From the NCBI GenBank assembly GCA_028277025.1, contig JAPYVG010000016.1, forward strand, positions 1 to 40,061: a DNA stretch of 40,061 nt. Reading direction: 5' to 3'. Below the pieces are notes generated by a model. That model was not told the DNA's origin. It saw only the letters and a list, made by a program, of their open reading frames with translations, and made no database searches. This DNA comes from Sulfolobaceae archaeon. GTDB lineage: Archaea > Thermoproteota > Thermoprotei_A > Sulfolobales > Sulfolobaceae. This document shows, one piece after another, positions 1 to 8,863 of this stretch (position 1 is the stretch's first letter; each line of letters opens with the position of its first letter). Position numbers and translations under genes: made by a program.

Positions 1-423
1 GCTAGAATAATTTTAGGAATAACTGTAGACGATGTTATATTTAGGGAGAACCCGTTAAAAGTTGTGGGAGTTGCTGTAGAATGGACTGCCACACAAATGG
101 CTGGATTACATGTTGATCCAATATTCATTTCAGCTAAGGCAGTAGTTGATGCTACTGGTCATGACGCAGAAGTAATTTCAGTAGCTGCTAGAAAAATTCC
201 AGAACTCGGTATAAGTATACCGGGGGAGAAATCTGCATATAGTGAAATTGCTGAGCAATTAACAGTTGAAAATACCGGAATGGTGGCACCAGGGTTATAT
301 GCTACTGGCATGGCAGTTACTGAAGTTAAGGGATTACCTAGAATGGGGCCTATTTTTGGTGCAATGGTTTTGTCTGGTAAAAAGGTTGCTGAAGAAATTA
401 TAAAGGATTTGCATAACTCTTAA
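1..423 (+). CDS. thi4: Thiazole synthase Thi4, C-terminal part (5' truncated by window)
   Basis: The reading frame is open from base 1 and has no start in the window, so this is the C-terminal 140 residues of a roughly 265-residue enzyme. Thi4 makes the ADP-thiazole moiety of thiamine from NAD and glycine. The segment GLHVDP followed by [11 protein letters not shown], and the closing glycine-rich FAD/NAD-binding block ([20 protein letters not shown]), are family hallmarks. The position that carries the sulfur-donating cysteine in yeast Thi4 is histidine here (codon 109-111), as in methanococcal enzymes that take sulfur from sulfide, so a catalytic, sulfide-dependent enzyme is inferred. It is followed after 25 bases by rps24e. 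Confidence 0.9.
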   Translation, partial: ARIILGITVDDVIFRENPLKVVGVAVEWTATQMAGLHVDPIFISAKAVVDATGHDAEVISVAARKIPELGISIPGEKSAYSEIAEQLTVENTGMVAPGLYATGMAVTEVKGLPRMGPIFGAMVLSGKKVAEEIIKDLHNS

Positions 424-448
424 AGCTCTTAATTTTTTATTATTACCG

Positions 449-805
449 ATGAGCCAACAGTTAAAGGTTAAGGTCTCGGATAAAATTGAGGGTGTAATAG
501 AAAGAGAAGTGGTAAATAATGTCTTAAAGAGAAGAGAAGTCTATGTGAAACTCTATCACATTGGTGTTGGTACTCCGTCAAGAAAAGAAGTGATAAAAGC
601 TCTAGCTAGCTTATACAACACGGGAGAAGATTTGATAGTGATAAAAAAGACTAGTACAATTTATGGTGCTGGTATAAGTTATGTTAGGGCAAATATTTAT
701 GAAAATAGGGAGATTTTACAGAAGATAGAACCACAATATTTAATAGGTAGAGATACTGGTCAGAAAGTAAAGAAAGGTGGTAAAGGTGGCCAAAAACAAG
801 GGTGA
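449..805 (+). CDS. rps24e: 30S ribosomal protein S24e
   Basis: This 118-residue protein is a small-subunit ribosomal protein shared by archaea and eukaryotes. The central block [15 protein letters not shown], and the later [15 protein letters not shown] in which conserved aromatic and glycine residues sit in the S24e fold, identify it. The lysine/glycine-rich tail ([11 protein letters not shown]) fits an rRNA-contacting end. It starts at ATG 449 and its last 29 bases overlap the start of rps27ae in another frame. It heads an operon with rps27ae, kae1, bud32 and the nucleotide pyrophosphatase. Confidence 0.95.
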   Translation: MSQQLKVKVSDKIEGVIEREVVNNVLKRREVYVKLYHIGVGTPSRKEVIKALASLYNTGEDLIVIKKTSTIYGAGISYVRANIYENREILQKIEPQYLIGRDTGQKVKKGGKGGQKQG

Positions 806-977
806 AGGAGTAAAAGCGGTAGTAAGGACTTATTATGTAATTGAGGATGGAAAGATAAAGTTAAAGAATAAGAAATGCCCAAGATGTGGGAGTATAATGG
901 CACACCATCTGAAGCCAATTGAGAGGTGGGCCTGCGGAAAGTGCGGATATACCGAATTTATAGGTAAATCAAAATGA
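777..977 (+). CDS. rps27ae: 30S ribosomal protein S27ae
   Basis: This 66-residue zinc-ribbon ribosomal protein has CPRCG near residue 35 and CGKCG near residue 53, giving the four zinc-binding cysteines of the S27ae family, followed by the conserved ending YTEFIGK. In eukaryotes the homologue is made as a ubiquitin fusion; here it is free. The listed start is GTG 777, inside the end of rps24e. A second in-frame GTG at 786 would give a protein three residues shorter and cannot be excluded. The stop codon overlaps the ATG of kae1 (ATGA), implying translational coupling. Confidence 0.93.
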   Translation: MVKVAKNKGEGVKAVVRTYYVIEDGKIKLKNKKCPRCGSIMAHHLKPIERWACGKCGYTEFIGKSK

Positions 978-1984
978 TTATTTTAGGAATAGAGAGCACA
1001 GCCCACACATTCGGAGTAGGAATTGTTAAAGAAGATGAGAGATCACATGAGATAACCATTTTAGCAAATGAAAGGGATACCTTTATACCCAAACAAGGGG
1101 GCATGAAACCATCAGACTTAGGAAAACATCATGCCGAAGTAGCAGCTGACGTTGTAAAAAAGGCTTTAAGTAAAGCCGGGATTGGAATTAATGACGTTGA
1201 TTATATAGCTGTATCGTTAGGTCCTGGAATAGGTCCTGCGTTAAGAGTAGGAGCTACTGTTGCGAGGGCATTAGCACTTGCTTTTAATAAAAAACTTGTT
1301 CCAGTAAATCATGGAATAGCCCACATAGAGATTGGCATGTTTACGACTAATTCTAAAGACCCGTTGATTCTTTACTTATCTGGTGGGAATACGATTATTA
1401 CAGTTTTTGTAGACGGTAGATATAGAGTATTCGGTGAAACCTTAGATATAGCTTTAGGGAATATGATGGATGTGTTTGTGAGAGAAGTTGGCTTAGCACC
1501 GCCATATGTAGTTAATGGAGTTCATCAGATAGACATTTGTGCTGAGAAAGGAGGGAAAAAGTTCGTTGAATTACCTTACATAGTTAAAGGCCAGGACATG
1601 TCGTATTCTGGTCTCTTAACTGCGGCACTAAGAGCTGTTAAGAAATATTCATTAGAAGACGTATGTTATAGCGTTAGAGAGATAGCGTTTGATATGCTAC
1701 TTGAGGCTACAGAAAGGGCTCTAGCGTTAACTGGTAAAAAGGAACTGCTAGTTGTGGGGGGTGTTGCTGCAAGTGTAAGCCTTAAAAAGAAATTAGAAGC
1801 TTTAGGAAACGAGTGGGGAGTTGAGGTTAAAATTGTACCCAAAGAATACTCTGGTGATAATGGGGCGATGATTGCTTATACTGGACTTTTAGTAGCTAAA
1901 AGTGGAGTTTTCATACCGGTGGAAAAATCTGTCATCCTTCCGAGGTGGAGAATAGATAAGGTCGATATACCTTGGAGATATTAA
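974..1984 (+). CDS. kae1: KEOPS subunit Kae1, tRNA N6-threonylcarbamoyladenosine transferase
   Basis: Kae1 transfers the threonylcarbamoyl group onto A37 of ANN-decoding tRNAs as the catalytic subunit of KEOPS. The 336-residue protein has the ASKHA-fold phosphate loops IESTAHTFG at the N-terminus and LYLSGGNT near residue 135. The metal-binding HGIAHIEIG (two histidines) lies near residue 112, and [11 protein letters not shown] near residue 297 supplies the metal-binding aspartate. Length matches stand-alone archaeal Kae1. The kinase subunit Bud32, fused to Kae1 in some euryarchaea, is here the next gene and overlaps by 13 bases. Confidence 0.96.
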   Translation: MIILGIESTAHTFGVGIVKEDERSHEITILANERDTFIPKQGGMKPSDLGKHHAEVAADVVKKALSKAGIGINDVDYIAVSLGPGIGPALRVGATVARALALAFNKKLVPVNHGIAHIEIGMFTTNSKDPLILYLSGGNTIITVFVDGRYRVFGETLDIALGNMMDVFVREVGLAPPYVVNGVHQIDICAEKGGKKFVELPYIVKGQDMSYSGLLTAALRAVKKYSLEDVCYSVREIAFDMLLEATERALALTGKKELLVVGGVAASVSLKKKLEALGNEWGVEVKIVPKEYSGDNGAMIAYTGLLVAKSGVFIPVEKSVILPRWRIDKVDIPWRY

Positions 1985-2613
1985 GAGAAATAAAGAGAGG
2001 AGCGGAATCCGTAATCTACGATGGGTATTTTGCTGGAATACATTCTATATTTAAGAAGAGGTTGAGTAAGCCCTATAGAGACCCTATAGTTGATAAAGAA
2101 ATAAACAGTAGTAGGACTAAACTCGAAGCTAGATTAATGTTCAACGCTCTAGAGAACGGGGTTAATGTTCCCGCATTGCTTTTCGTAGACCCGCAGAACT
2201 ATTTGATAGTCATGGAATATATTGAGGGTGATTTAGTTAAGGATTTGATTCCCAGCCTTGATACTGAAAAATTAAGAGAGTTGGGAGAAAAAATAGGGGA
2301 GATTTTAGGAAAGCTCCATAAGGCAGAAATAGCTCATGGGGATCCAACTACAAGCAATCTTATTCTATCAGATGAACTTTTCATAATAGATTTCGGATTA
2401 TCCAAAAAGACAAATGATATAGAAGATTTTGCGACTGATGTTCATGTCTTTTTACGTTCATTAGAAAGTATACATAGCGAATTTGAGGAACCTATAATCG
2501 AGGGTTTTAAAATTGGATATGGAAGATACTTAGATGTTAAGAGCGTTTTTGAAAAGGTAAAGGAAATTAGGATGAGGGGTAGATATGTTGAAGAGAGAAG
2601 AAAAAAGAAATAA
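1972..2613 (+). CDS. bud32: KEOPS subunit Bud32, atypical small Ser/Thr kinase/ATPase
   Basis: Bud32 binds Kae1 and its ATPase activity is needed for tRNA t6A modification. The 213-residue protein is a minimal kinase fold. It has an N-terminal glycine-poor nucleotide site (KRGAESVIY), the catalytic loop [11 protein letters not shown] near residue 120, the metal-binding IIDFGLSK near residue 137, and a basic C-terminal tail ending in [12 protein letters not shown]. That tail is typical of Bud32. Translation starts at TTG 1972 within kae1; no upstream ATG or GTG fits the domain boundary. The last 29 bases overlap the next gene. Confidence 0.94.
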   Translation: MEILREIKRGAESVIYDGYFAGIHSIFKKRLSKPYRDPIVDKEINSSRTKLEARLMFNALENGVNVPALLFVDPQNYLIVMEYIEGDLVKDLIPSLDTEKLRELGEKIGEILGKLHKAEIAHGDPTTSNLILSDELFIIDFGLSKKTNDIEDFATDVHVFLRSLESIHSEFEEPIIEGFKIGYGRYLDVKSVFEKVKEIRMRGRYVEERRKKK

Positions 2614-3175
2614 TAATGAAATAATCCTAGTCACCTCTAATGAACATAAATATATGGAATTAAACGAGATAGCTAAGGAATATAACATCTCACTCAAGTG
2701 GGTAAATATCCCTAAACCAGAAATACAAAGTGATGACCTCCAAGATATAGTTAGGTTTTCGGCTGTAGTACTATATAATCAACTTAGATCCCCTTTAATT
2801 GTAGAAGATAGTGGGTTATTCATAGAAGCCCTTAATGGTTTCCCTGGACCATATACTAATTATGTTAGGCGAACTATCGGTTTAGAGGGTGTGCTAAAAC
2901 TGATGCAAGGAGTTAAGAACAGAAAGGCCTATTTCTCAACCGTTATGTGTTATATCTCTGAAAGTGACCTCAAGATTTTTGAAGGCAGAGTATACGGTAA
3001 GATAAGTAGCGAAATAAGGGGGGAAGGAGGTTTTGGATTTGACCCCATATTTATACCGGATGGCGAGGATAGGACTTTTGCTGAAATGAGGATTGAGGAA
3101 AAGAACAAGTACTCCCATAGGTCTAATGCTTTTAAAAAATTCATAGACTATTATTTATACCGCAAAGTTTCTTGA
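2585..3175 (+). CDS. XTP/dITP pyrophosphatase (HAM1/RdgB family)
   Basis: This 196-residue enzyme hydrolyses non-canonical purine nucleoside triphosphates (ITP, XTP, dITP) to monophosphates and so keeps deaminated bases out of nucleic acid. It shows the family pattern: an N-terminal substrate loop [10 protein letters not shown], the acidic metal-binding [19 protein letters not shown], and GGFGFDPIF followed by E-K-N-K-YSHR near the C-terminus. The start ATG 2585 lies within bud32, making this the last gene of the operon. Its final 25 bases overlap the convergent aldo/keto reductase gene. Confidence 0.93.
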   Translation: MLKREEKRNNNEIILVTSNEHKYMELNEIAKEYNISLKWVNIPKPEIQSDDLQDIVRFSAVVLYNQLRSPLIVEDSGLFIEALNGFPGPYTNYVRRTIGLEGVLKLMQGVKNRKAYFSTVMCYISESDLKIFEGRVYGKISSEIRGEGGFGFDPIFIPDGEDRTFAEMRIEEKNKYSHRSNAFKKFIDYYLYRKVS

Positions 3176-4119
3176 ATACTTTCCTCATTTAAATCCTTGA
3201 ATTTATCTAAGGAGAATCTAAGCAAGTAGTTGAATTCTTCTTCTGTCAAATCAGGTTTCTCTTCGATCTCAACAAAATGTTTTAGTTCCTCAAGGCTAGT
3301 TATGTTAGGCAATACTGATGTTACTTTAGGATTATAAAGGATGAACTTGAGAGCTAATTGTGATAAACTCATATTTCTATCTTTAGCAAGTTGTAACAAT
3401 GGTTTAGTCCTTTCTATAGCCTTGTTGATCCAGTTAATATCCTTAAAATGCCTATGAAGTTTAGGGTCGTAATTAATTGGCCATTTAAATTCATTAAGTG
3501 CATCTGAAGCGTGGGGGACTCTTATGAAATGCCCTATATCATATTTAAGGAAGTCTATTCCGGGCTTTAACTCTATAAGGTTATAAATGTACTCTAGGGA
3601 CTCGTACCCTTGTTTTATCGCTTCTATTCCTTCTTCACCCCACCCTAAAGTAGGCCCTAAGGCAACTCCTATGATCTTAACCTTTCCCTCTTTCTTTAAT
3701 TGGATAAAGAAGTCCAATATTTTTCGATCTTTAATATTACTCATCTTTGGATTATGAAGCATTAATATGTCAATATAGTCTGTGTTTAGTCTCTCTAAAC
3801 TTTTCTTAAACGCAAATTCTAAATAATTAACGTCATAATTTCCCCTCACTTTTCCGTTATAAAAATCTAGTCCTATTTTAGTTAAAATTATAATTTTATC
3901 TCTTTTAGTTGAAAAGACCTTGGCTAATACTTTTTCCCCTAGCCCATTGCCATAGACATCTGCAGTGTCAAAGAAATTTATCCCCATCTCATAAGCCTTT
4001 CTCAAAATCTCTTCAGCCTTATTTATATTAGCCCCCCACTCCTCTGTTACTAAACTCCATACCCCTACTCCTATTTCGGAGACTTCAATACCAGTATGAC
4101 TTATCTTTCTTAGCTTCAT
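3151..4119 (-). CDS. Aldo/keto reductase family protein
   Basis: This is a 322-residue NAD(P)H-dependent oxidoreductase of the TIM-barrel aldo/keto reductase superfamily. The catalytic tetrad is visible: Asp in FFDTADVYG near residue 51, Tyr in the same motif, Lys in ILTKIG and His in ILMLHNP. The late segment [19 protein letters not shown] matches the NADP-phosphate-binding end of the fold. The substrate cannot be read from the sequence. It stands alone on the minus strand, divergent from the 4177 gene and overlapping the pyrophosphatase gene tail to tail. Confidence 0.88.
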   Translation of the reverse strand: MKLRKISHTGIEVSEIGVGVWSLVTEEWGANINKAEEILRKAYEMGINFFDTADVYGNGLGEKVLAKVFSTKRDKIIILTKIGLDFYNGKVRGNYDVNYLEFAFKKSLERLNTDYIDILMLHNPKMSNIKDRKILDFFIQLKKEGKVKIIGVALGPTLGWGEEGIEAIKQGYESLEYIYNLIELKPGIDFLKYDIGHFIRVPHASDALNEFKWPINYDPKLHRHFKDINWINKAIERTKPLLQLAKDRNMSLSQLALKFILYNPKVTSVLPNITSLEELKHFVEIEEKPDLTEEEFNYLLRFSLDKFKDLNEESIQETLRYK

Positions 4120-4176
4120 ATAATACCAACCGTTAGATTAATATCATTTTTCTAAGTTTAAACGAGTTTTGTATTA

Positions 4177-4512
4177 ATGCTTGTAAAGATACCAGAAAAG
4201 GTGTTTGATGAGGTTATATCTAAGTTAAAAGCAAAAGTTTACGAATATAACAGTAAAATAAAGGAGTTTGGAGTTTACTTGAAACCTTATCATCTAGTAT
4301 ACAAAAACGGAAAGAAATACGTCTATATAGGCAAGTATTGGTATAGGTTAGAGAAAATAAACGGTAAATTAAAGTGGATTTATTTAGGAAAAAGTAAGCC
4401 TATAGAGAGTATGCCAGATCCACCGTCAATCCCAGATTATACCATAATAGTTGACAATGATGGTTGGTATGTAGTTGATAAAAAGATTTTAGATGAGCTC
4501 AAAGGAGACTGA
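4177..4512 (+). CDS. Small protein of unknown function, basic, aromatic-rich
   Basis: I do not recognise a characterised family. The 111-residue product has a short helical N-terminus and then tyrosine/lysine-rich beta-strand repeats (KKYVYIGKYWYRLEKINGK, then LKWIYLGK). It ends in a proline-rich linker and a terminal DGWYVVDKKILDEL. The two-strand motif 'YxY(R/K)LE-x-INGK...Y(L/V)G' resembles the first domain of SSV-type integrases, such as the fragment at 37439, so a small DNA- or RNA-binding domain is possible. The codon use looks native. The final 24 bases overlap the convergent atpC gene. Confidence 0.65.
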   Translation: MLVKIPEKVFDEVISKLKAKVYEYNSKIKEFGVYLKPYHLVYKNGKKYVYIGKYWYRLEKINGKLKWIYLGKSKPIESMPDPPSIPDYTIIVDNDGWYVVDKKILDELKGD

Positions 4513-5448
4513 AGATTTAACCTTATCTACTGAATGCAATGCTAATCCGTTAACAATTGTGATTAAATCTTCAGTATCAAGCCTTATTAGTTCTGCTATT
4601 GCCATAACAGTGACTGGAGTAAAGGGAGAACCCATAAACGCATTAAGAGAAGCATTTCTTGCGTTTATTCTTGCTACTCTTTTTAGGGAGGCTAAGGCGG
4701 AATATACATCTAACCCAGATATACTCTTTGAATAGGGAGTTCTCGTTAATAAGTCTAAAACTTCTTTCTCGTTGGTAGAGTTTGCTATATCCCTTACAAC
4801 ATCCCTAGATATTTTACATGTTAAATCCTCTTGGACTTTTAAGTTATATGCTAAAGAAACGGTATAATAATCTTTATAACCGCAAATGATTTCATCTGCT
4901 TTACCTTTCCAATCCCCTTTCATTTCCTCAACGATCTTAGAAAGACTTTTGATAAAATAATACTCTAAGAACGAGCCTATTTCTGAAGGGGTCTTTTTCA
5001 CGGACTTATCTATAGCATATTTTAGTGCATCCCTTTCTATTCCTTTTAATGAAGCTAAGACGTCTTCATAAGATTGTGGTTTTAACTCCATTAATTCTGT
5101 TAAAATGGAGAGTCTGGGTGATGAATTGTGAAAGTACGCAGATGCAATTAAAGCTTCTAAATCATCTAGTTTGAAAAAGAATTCATATAGGTCTACTATT
5201 GAAGAAGATATACTAGAACTTAAAGTATATCCCCTCAATTTCCTTAAAATTTCTAAAGACCTCCTCTTAATCATTATATCAAAATCTAATATTGAAGACG
5301 GAGTTTCAGATATGATCCCCTTCTCTCTAAGGATGGAGATTGCGTCCTTCCAATCTTCACTCTCAAGTAGTTCATTAATCGTACCCCTAGTAAGCGTTTG
5401 TGATTTATATACTCTAGCTAGAGCTGTAGCATACGCGTAAATACTCAT
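4489..5448 (-). CDS. atpC: A-type ATP synthase subunit C (central-stalk cap)
   Basis: This 319-residue protein has the all-helical pattern of archaeal/vacuolar subunit C (V-type d subunit). That subunit sits on the membrane rotor ring and docks the central stalk. Family features include the opening YAYATALARVYKSQTLT, repeated acidic helices such as DLYEFFFKLDDLEALI near residue 90, and the late PFTPVTVMAIAELIRLDTEDL with the conserved glutamate-aspartate helix. Length is usual for the family (about 320-350). Its start overlaps the stop of atpH by 4 bases (ATGA). The other ATP synthase genes are not in the window. Confidence 0.82.
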   Translation of the reverse strand: MSIYAYATALARVYKSQTLTRGTINELLESEDWKDAISILREKGIISETPSSILDFDIMIKRRSLEILRKLRGYTLSSSISSSIVDLYEFFFKLDDLEALIASAYFHNSSPRLSILTELMELKPQSYEDVLASLKGIERDALKYAIDKSVKKTPSEIGSFLEYYFIKSLSKIVEEMKGDWKGKADEIICGYKDYYTVSLAYNLKVQEDLTCKISRDVVRDIANSTNEKEVLDLLTRTPYSKSISGLDVYSALASLKRVARINARNASLNAFMGSPFTPVTVMAIAELIRLDTEDLITIVNGLALHSVDKVKSSVSFELI

Positions 5449-5774
5449 TTGTATACCTCCATAACTTTTCTTAGTACAAAATCTACTGCTTTATCTAAAT
5501 TCTTTTCACCATTTTGCTTTATCTTTAATAATTCTTTCTCTCTTTCTTGTTGATATTTTTGCGAAATTTCTCTCACTTTTGCATCTGAAGCCCTCTCTAT
5601 TTCTTTTGATACTTCTGTAAACACTTGCTCAGCCACATTTCTGAGTTGCGAGGCTAGCGACTGTGATAATAAGACAAGCTTTTTACCATCATCAGCCAAT
5701 TTTCTCTCCTCTTCCTTTATTTCGTTCTCATATCTTATAATTAGGTTTGCGTAAACGGCTATCTTTGATGACAT
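5445..5774 (-). CDS. atpH: A-type ATP synthase peripheral-stalk subunit (H/E-like coiled coil)
   Basis: This 109-residue protein is almost entirely charged heptad repeat, from ENEIKEEERKLADDG through QKYQQEREKELLKIK, as in the small peripheral-stalk subunits of archaeal ATPases. The call rests on this coiled-coil character plus the 4-base overlap with atpC downstream. Sequence alone does not separate an H-type from a truncated E-type stalk subunit, so the symbol is tentative. It begins at ATG 5774, 17 bases after the trmI stop, so the three genes are probably co-transcribed. Confidence 0.68.
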   Translation of the reverse strand: MSSKIAVYANLIIRYENEIKEEERKLADDGKKLVLLSQSLASQLRNVAEQVFTEVSKEIERASDAKVREISQKYQQEREKELLKIKQNGEKNLDKAVDFVLRKVMEVYK

Positions 5775-5791
5775 CTTACTTTATTTTTATA

Positions 5792-6565
5792 TTAACCAAC
5801 TTTTATTGATTTTCTTCCCCTAATAATGTAACCAGTGTGAACTACACCAATATTTTTAGGCCTTGTAGCATTTTCCTTAACTTGATATTCTCTGGTAATT
5901 AATTCCTCCGCATGGACATCAACAAAGTTGAATTCTCTTAATTTGAGTACTGTCTTCTCTATCTGGTTTACTGTTGGAACGAAAATAACTATAGATCCAG
6001 AAGGTTTTAACGCTTCATAGACGGAATTGATTGCATTCCATGGATCTGGCATATCGAGAAATACGGCATCTACGTCCTTCTCTTCTATTCCCTCCCTAAT
6101 GTCCTTTAATTTAAAAGTTATCCTATCAGAAAGATTTAATATACTCACATTTTTCTTTGCAATCTCTTGCATATCTTGCCTAATGTCATAAGTAATTACT
6201 CTTCCCTTTTCACCCAAAAAATATGCTAGGGCTATTGTAAGAAAACCAGAACCAGTACCGGCTTCAACCACTGTATCCCCAGGTTTAATTCCGGACACAT
6301 AAAGCATATATGCTATGTCCTTAGGGTAAAGTACTTGTGATGGCCTTCTTAAACCATTGTATGCATCTAGCGGAGTAGGGTGAAGTAAATATGCTTTATT
6401 CCCCGTAGATAACGTGATTTCAGAACCGTATTCTAATCCGATTAAATTCCCTAAATCTATCGCTCCTTTATCACTGCTAAACTTACCTTTTTGCGTGACT
6501 TTAGTTAAATATACTCTTTTTGGATCTATCCAAATGACTACGTAGTCTCCTTCCTTTACTTTCAT
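5792..6565 (-). CDS. trmI: tRNA (adenine-N1)-methyltransferase TrmI
   Basis: This 257-residue class I SAM-dependent enzyme methylates N1 of adenines 57/58 in the T-loop of archaeal tRNA, which stabilises tRNA at high temperature. An N-terminal beta domain (residues 1-70) precedes the conserved [15 protein letters not shown]. The SAM site follows as [16 protein letters not shown] near residue 100, then ITYDIRQD, and the catalytic VFLDMPDPW near residue 168. An A/T-rich TATA-like element at about 6587-6593 lies about 26 bases upstream of the ATG, suggesting a leaderless transcript that begins just after the C/D sRNA. Confidence 0.93.
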   Translation of the reverse strand: MKVKEGDYVVIWIDPKRVYLTKVTQKGKFSSDKGAIDLGNLIGLEYGSEITLSTGNKAYLLHPTPLDAYNGLRRPSQVLYPKDIAYMLYVSGIKPGDTVVEAGTGSGFLTIALAYFLGEKGRVITYDIRQDMQEIAKKNVSILNLSDRITFKLKDIREGIEEKDVDAVFLDMPDPWNAINSVYEALKPSGSIVIFVPTVNQIEKTVLKLREFNFVDVHAEELITREYQVKENATRPKNIGVVHTGYIIRGRKSIKVG

Positions 6566-6591
6566 CAGAAAGAAATAAGGAATGGAATTTA

Positions 6592-6640
6592 AAAATCAGA
6601 TCTGGTGTCACCTATCACTGTTCAATAATACCAGCTCTCA

Positions 6641-6646
<6 letters not shown>
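6592..6646 (-). ncRNA. Box C/D guide sRNA (2'-O-methylation), 16S rRNA target predicted
   Basis: Read on the minus strand, all four boxes occur with archaeal spacing. C is GTGATGA (6644-6638), followed by a 12-nt guide (6637-6626). D' is TTGA (6625-6622), then 3 nt, then a degenerate C' GTGATAG (6618-6612). A second 12-nt guide (6611-6600) leads to D, CTGA (6599-6596), and a T-run. The D' guide is complementary to UAAUACCAGCUC, which follows the universal GCCGCGG motif of crenarchaeal 16S rRNA as I recall it. The N+5 rule then places a methyl on the A of UAAUA (E. coli A535). The C box contains the stop codon of the ribbon-helix-helix gene. Confidence 0.78.
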
Positions 6647-6793
<147 letters not shown>

Positions 6794-6829
6794 GAAAGGT
6801 CAAATAAAGTATTGTCTTAAACAACTTTT

Positions 6830-7585
6830 TTAAACGTTTCCCCTTTCTTGTATAGGTATATTCCATAAATAGTTAAAGTATACTTTCCCTATCTCAATAA
6901 AATAAGCATGCGAAGAATACAGTCCAAATAGAACTCCCTCAGAGGATTTTATAATAAGTAATATCCCTCTACTTGTTATTACTCCGCTGCCAAACATAGA
7001 ATCCGTATACTTTATCTGAAGTGAAGGGGGGAAAGAGCCTTTTAATGTTTTTGAAAGAATTATTTTTACTTCACTCTTATAAGAGTTAGATTCGAGCAAT
7101 TTAATCACTTCATCATTAAATAACTCTGGAAACGACAAAGCGACATAATAAATATTTGAAGGGGACTTAAGCATCTCGATTAAGGAGAAATAAACACTTT
7201 CTGGTGGTAAGAAAAGGATATTATACATTGATGGTTGCGACGTTAATAACAATGAGAGAGGGGTTATAATCTCTCTCTCAACCTTATCTAACGAGTCAAC
7301 AATGTTCCTCTTCACATTAGACCATACTTCTAACAAGGAAATAGCTGTATAATAAGCTGGTTTTTTACCACTTCGTTTTATCCAACCCCTTCCTTCTAAT
7401 CTTGATAAGAATGGGTAAACTTTTGTGTATGAAATACCTAGCTTATCAGAAATCTCTTTAGCTGTCATTTTACCGTTAAGCAAGAGGAGGAAATAAATCT
7501 TTAACTCATTTCTTGAAATACCTAAAGCGGAAGCGAATTTACTTATTCTACTAATTACCTCATCTATTGAAAAATCTTGACTCAT
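6830..7585 (-). CDS. TrmB-family transcriptional regulator
   Basis: The 251-residue protein begins with a winged helix typical of TrmB: LGISRNELKIYFLLL, then MTAKEISDKLGISYTKVYPFLSRLEGRGWIKRS (residues 25-75), with a helix (LEVWSNVKRNIVDSLDKVE) linking to the C-terminal part. In sugar-sensing TrmB proteins the C-terminal half binds ligand; here residues 110-251 form a phospholipase-D-like alpha/beta region with no clear sugar site, so the effector is unknown. It lies 36 bases upstream of the ribbon-helix-helix gene in the same direction, and divergent to rps25e. Confidence 0.8.
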   Translation of the reverse strand: MSQDFSIDEVISRISKFASALGISRNELKIYFLLLLNGKMTAKEISDKLGISYTKVYPFLSRLEGRGWIKRSGKKPAYYTAISLLEVWSNVKRNIVDSLDKVEREIITPLSLLLTSQPSMYNILFLPPESVYFSLIEMLKSPSNIYYVALSFPELFNDEVIKLLESNSYKSEVKIILSKTLKGSFPPSLQIKYTDSMFGSGVITSRGILLIIKSSEGVLFGLYSSHAYFIEIGKVYFNYLWNIPIQERGNV

Positions 7586-7630
7586 AATGCTTAATATCCC
7601 GATAACAGATTATATTTTTGGTGCGAAAAA

Positions 7631-7957
7631 GTGGGTGGTGCATCAAAGAAACCGATTAGTACGGTTGAGAAAAGACTGAAAAAGATGCAAGAAGAACAGC
7701 AAAAGAAAGGACAAAAGAGGGCACCTACAAAAACTGGGAAAGAGTTGACTTCAAAGAGTATTACAATTGACAAGGACACGATTGTAAAAGTGCAAGAAGA
7801 ATTGAAAAAGGAAAAGATTGTAACACCTTATACCCTATCTTCAAAGTTAAATGTTACAATTAGCGTTGCAAAGAAAATATTAGAAGAATTACAAAGACAA
7901 GGCATTGTGAAACAAGAGGCTAAAAGTAGAAGAACTGTTGTTTATGTGGCTTCGTAA
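7631..7957 (+). CDS. rps25e: 30S ribosomal protein S25e
   Basis: This 108-residue small-subunit protein is found in archaea (mostly Crenarchaeota) and eukaryotes. The lysine-rich N-terminus (GGASKKPISTVEKRLKKM) and the winged-helix C-terminal half (ITVDK-like strand, VTPYTLSSKLNVTISVAKKIL, then GIVKQEAKSRRTVVY) match the family. The start is GTG 7631; the encoded MGGASKKPIST opening is the one found in other Sulfolobales S25e proteins, which decides the start. A TATA-like stretch (gattatattt) ends about 18 bases upstream. Confidence 0.93.
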   Translation: MGGASKKPISTVEKRLKKMQEEQQKKGQKRAPTKTGKELTSKSITIDKDTIVKVQEELKKEKIVTPYTLSSKLNVTISVAKKILEELQRQGIVKQEAKSRRTVVYVAS

Positions 7958-7966
7958 ACTCCTTTT

Positions 7967-8863
7967 TTATTCCTCTTCCTCATTTCCAGCTTGTTGAGGC
8001 ATCCTCTTCTTTTCGGTACTCTTCATCTTTTTAACACTCTTACATAACCCTTGAAGAATCGACTCGAGATTATTAATTTTTCCGATCCTATCCTTGCTAG
8101 ATTCTTGTAAAAGTACCGTAGTCTCAACGTATACTACCGTATCTTCGTCCTCGGCTTGCTTATATATTAACGAGCTAGTGTTCGTTACAAAAGTTGGAGA
8201 AGAACCTATGATTTCTCCGTTCTCATCTTCTATTGTTTCTCCAACTATCATATAGGGTATTCCGTTTTCTAAAGTCCTTGCTATTGCAACGTTTTTAACC
8301 ACGTCATGGCCTCTACTATATGCTTTTATAGATCCTATAATCCCAACAGCATTACCCAAAGTTAAGACCCTATTTATTTCTGGTGAGAAAAGATCGTCCT
8401 CAGCAAGTATACCATACCTCTTGTCTAAAGACATAAATACTGGTTCTTTCCCCGCAGAAATACCTAACTTAACATCCTTTTCGGAAACGATTATTTTACG
8501 ATATTTGCCTATTATTTCGCCTTGTGGTGATATAATTAGTGTAGTTAGAAAAATCTTAGGCCCTGCTTGCTCTAAGATTGGGCCAGCGATTAAGTGTACT
8601 TCCCCTTCAGTAGCTAAATTTATTAACGTATCAGTTGTGGGTCCAGGGATTTTCTCTGCAAGATTTCTTATAATACTTCTTAGTTTTTTATCATTCTCGT
8701 AAACCTCAAATACGTTACCAACTGGAAATAATGAGGGTAAAACTACAAGTTTTGCACCTTTTTCTTTTGCAGTTTTGATCAATTTTTTAGCCTTTTCTAT
8801 GTTTTGCTTCTTACTTGACTCCTTCAGTTTTAAATGGATTAAACCTATAAGCATGATTTTCAC
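7967..8863 (-). CDS. Nitrilase-fold protein lacking two catalytic residues, coupled to reverse gyrase
   Basis: The 298-residue protein has the carbon-nitrogen hydrolase fold: [12 protein letters not shown] near residue 40, IAGPILEQ near 92, [10 protein letters not shown] near 118 and [13 protein letters not shown] near 150. Active enzymes use a Glu-Lys-Cys triad. Here Lys123 remains, but the Glu position is Ser44 and the nucleophilic Cys position is Glu155, so hydrolase activity is not expected. It is therefore a probable pseudoenzyme with a structural or ligand-binding role. A charged extension follows the domain (about residues 268-298). It starts at GTG 8863 (or ATG 8854), and its start overlaps the reverse gyrase stop (GTGA), so the two are translationally coupled. 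Confidence 0.82.
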   Translation of the reverse strand: MKIMLIGLIHLKLKESSKKQNIEKAKKLIKTAKEKGAKLVVLPSLFPVGNVFEVYENDKKLRSIIRNLAEKIPGPTTDTLINLATEGEVHLIAGPILEQAGPKIFLTTLIISPQGEIIGKYRKIIVSEKDVKLGISAGKEPVFMSLDKRYGILAEDDLFSPEINRVLTLGNAVGIIGSIKAYSRGHDVVKNVAIARTLENGIPYMIVGETIEDENGEIIGSSPTFVTNTSSLIYKQAEDEDTVVYVETTVLLQESSKDRIGKINNLESILQGLCKSVKKMKSTEKKRMPQQAGNEEEE

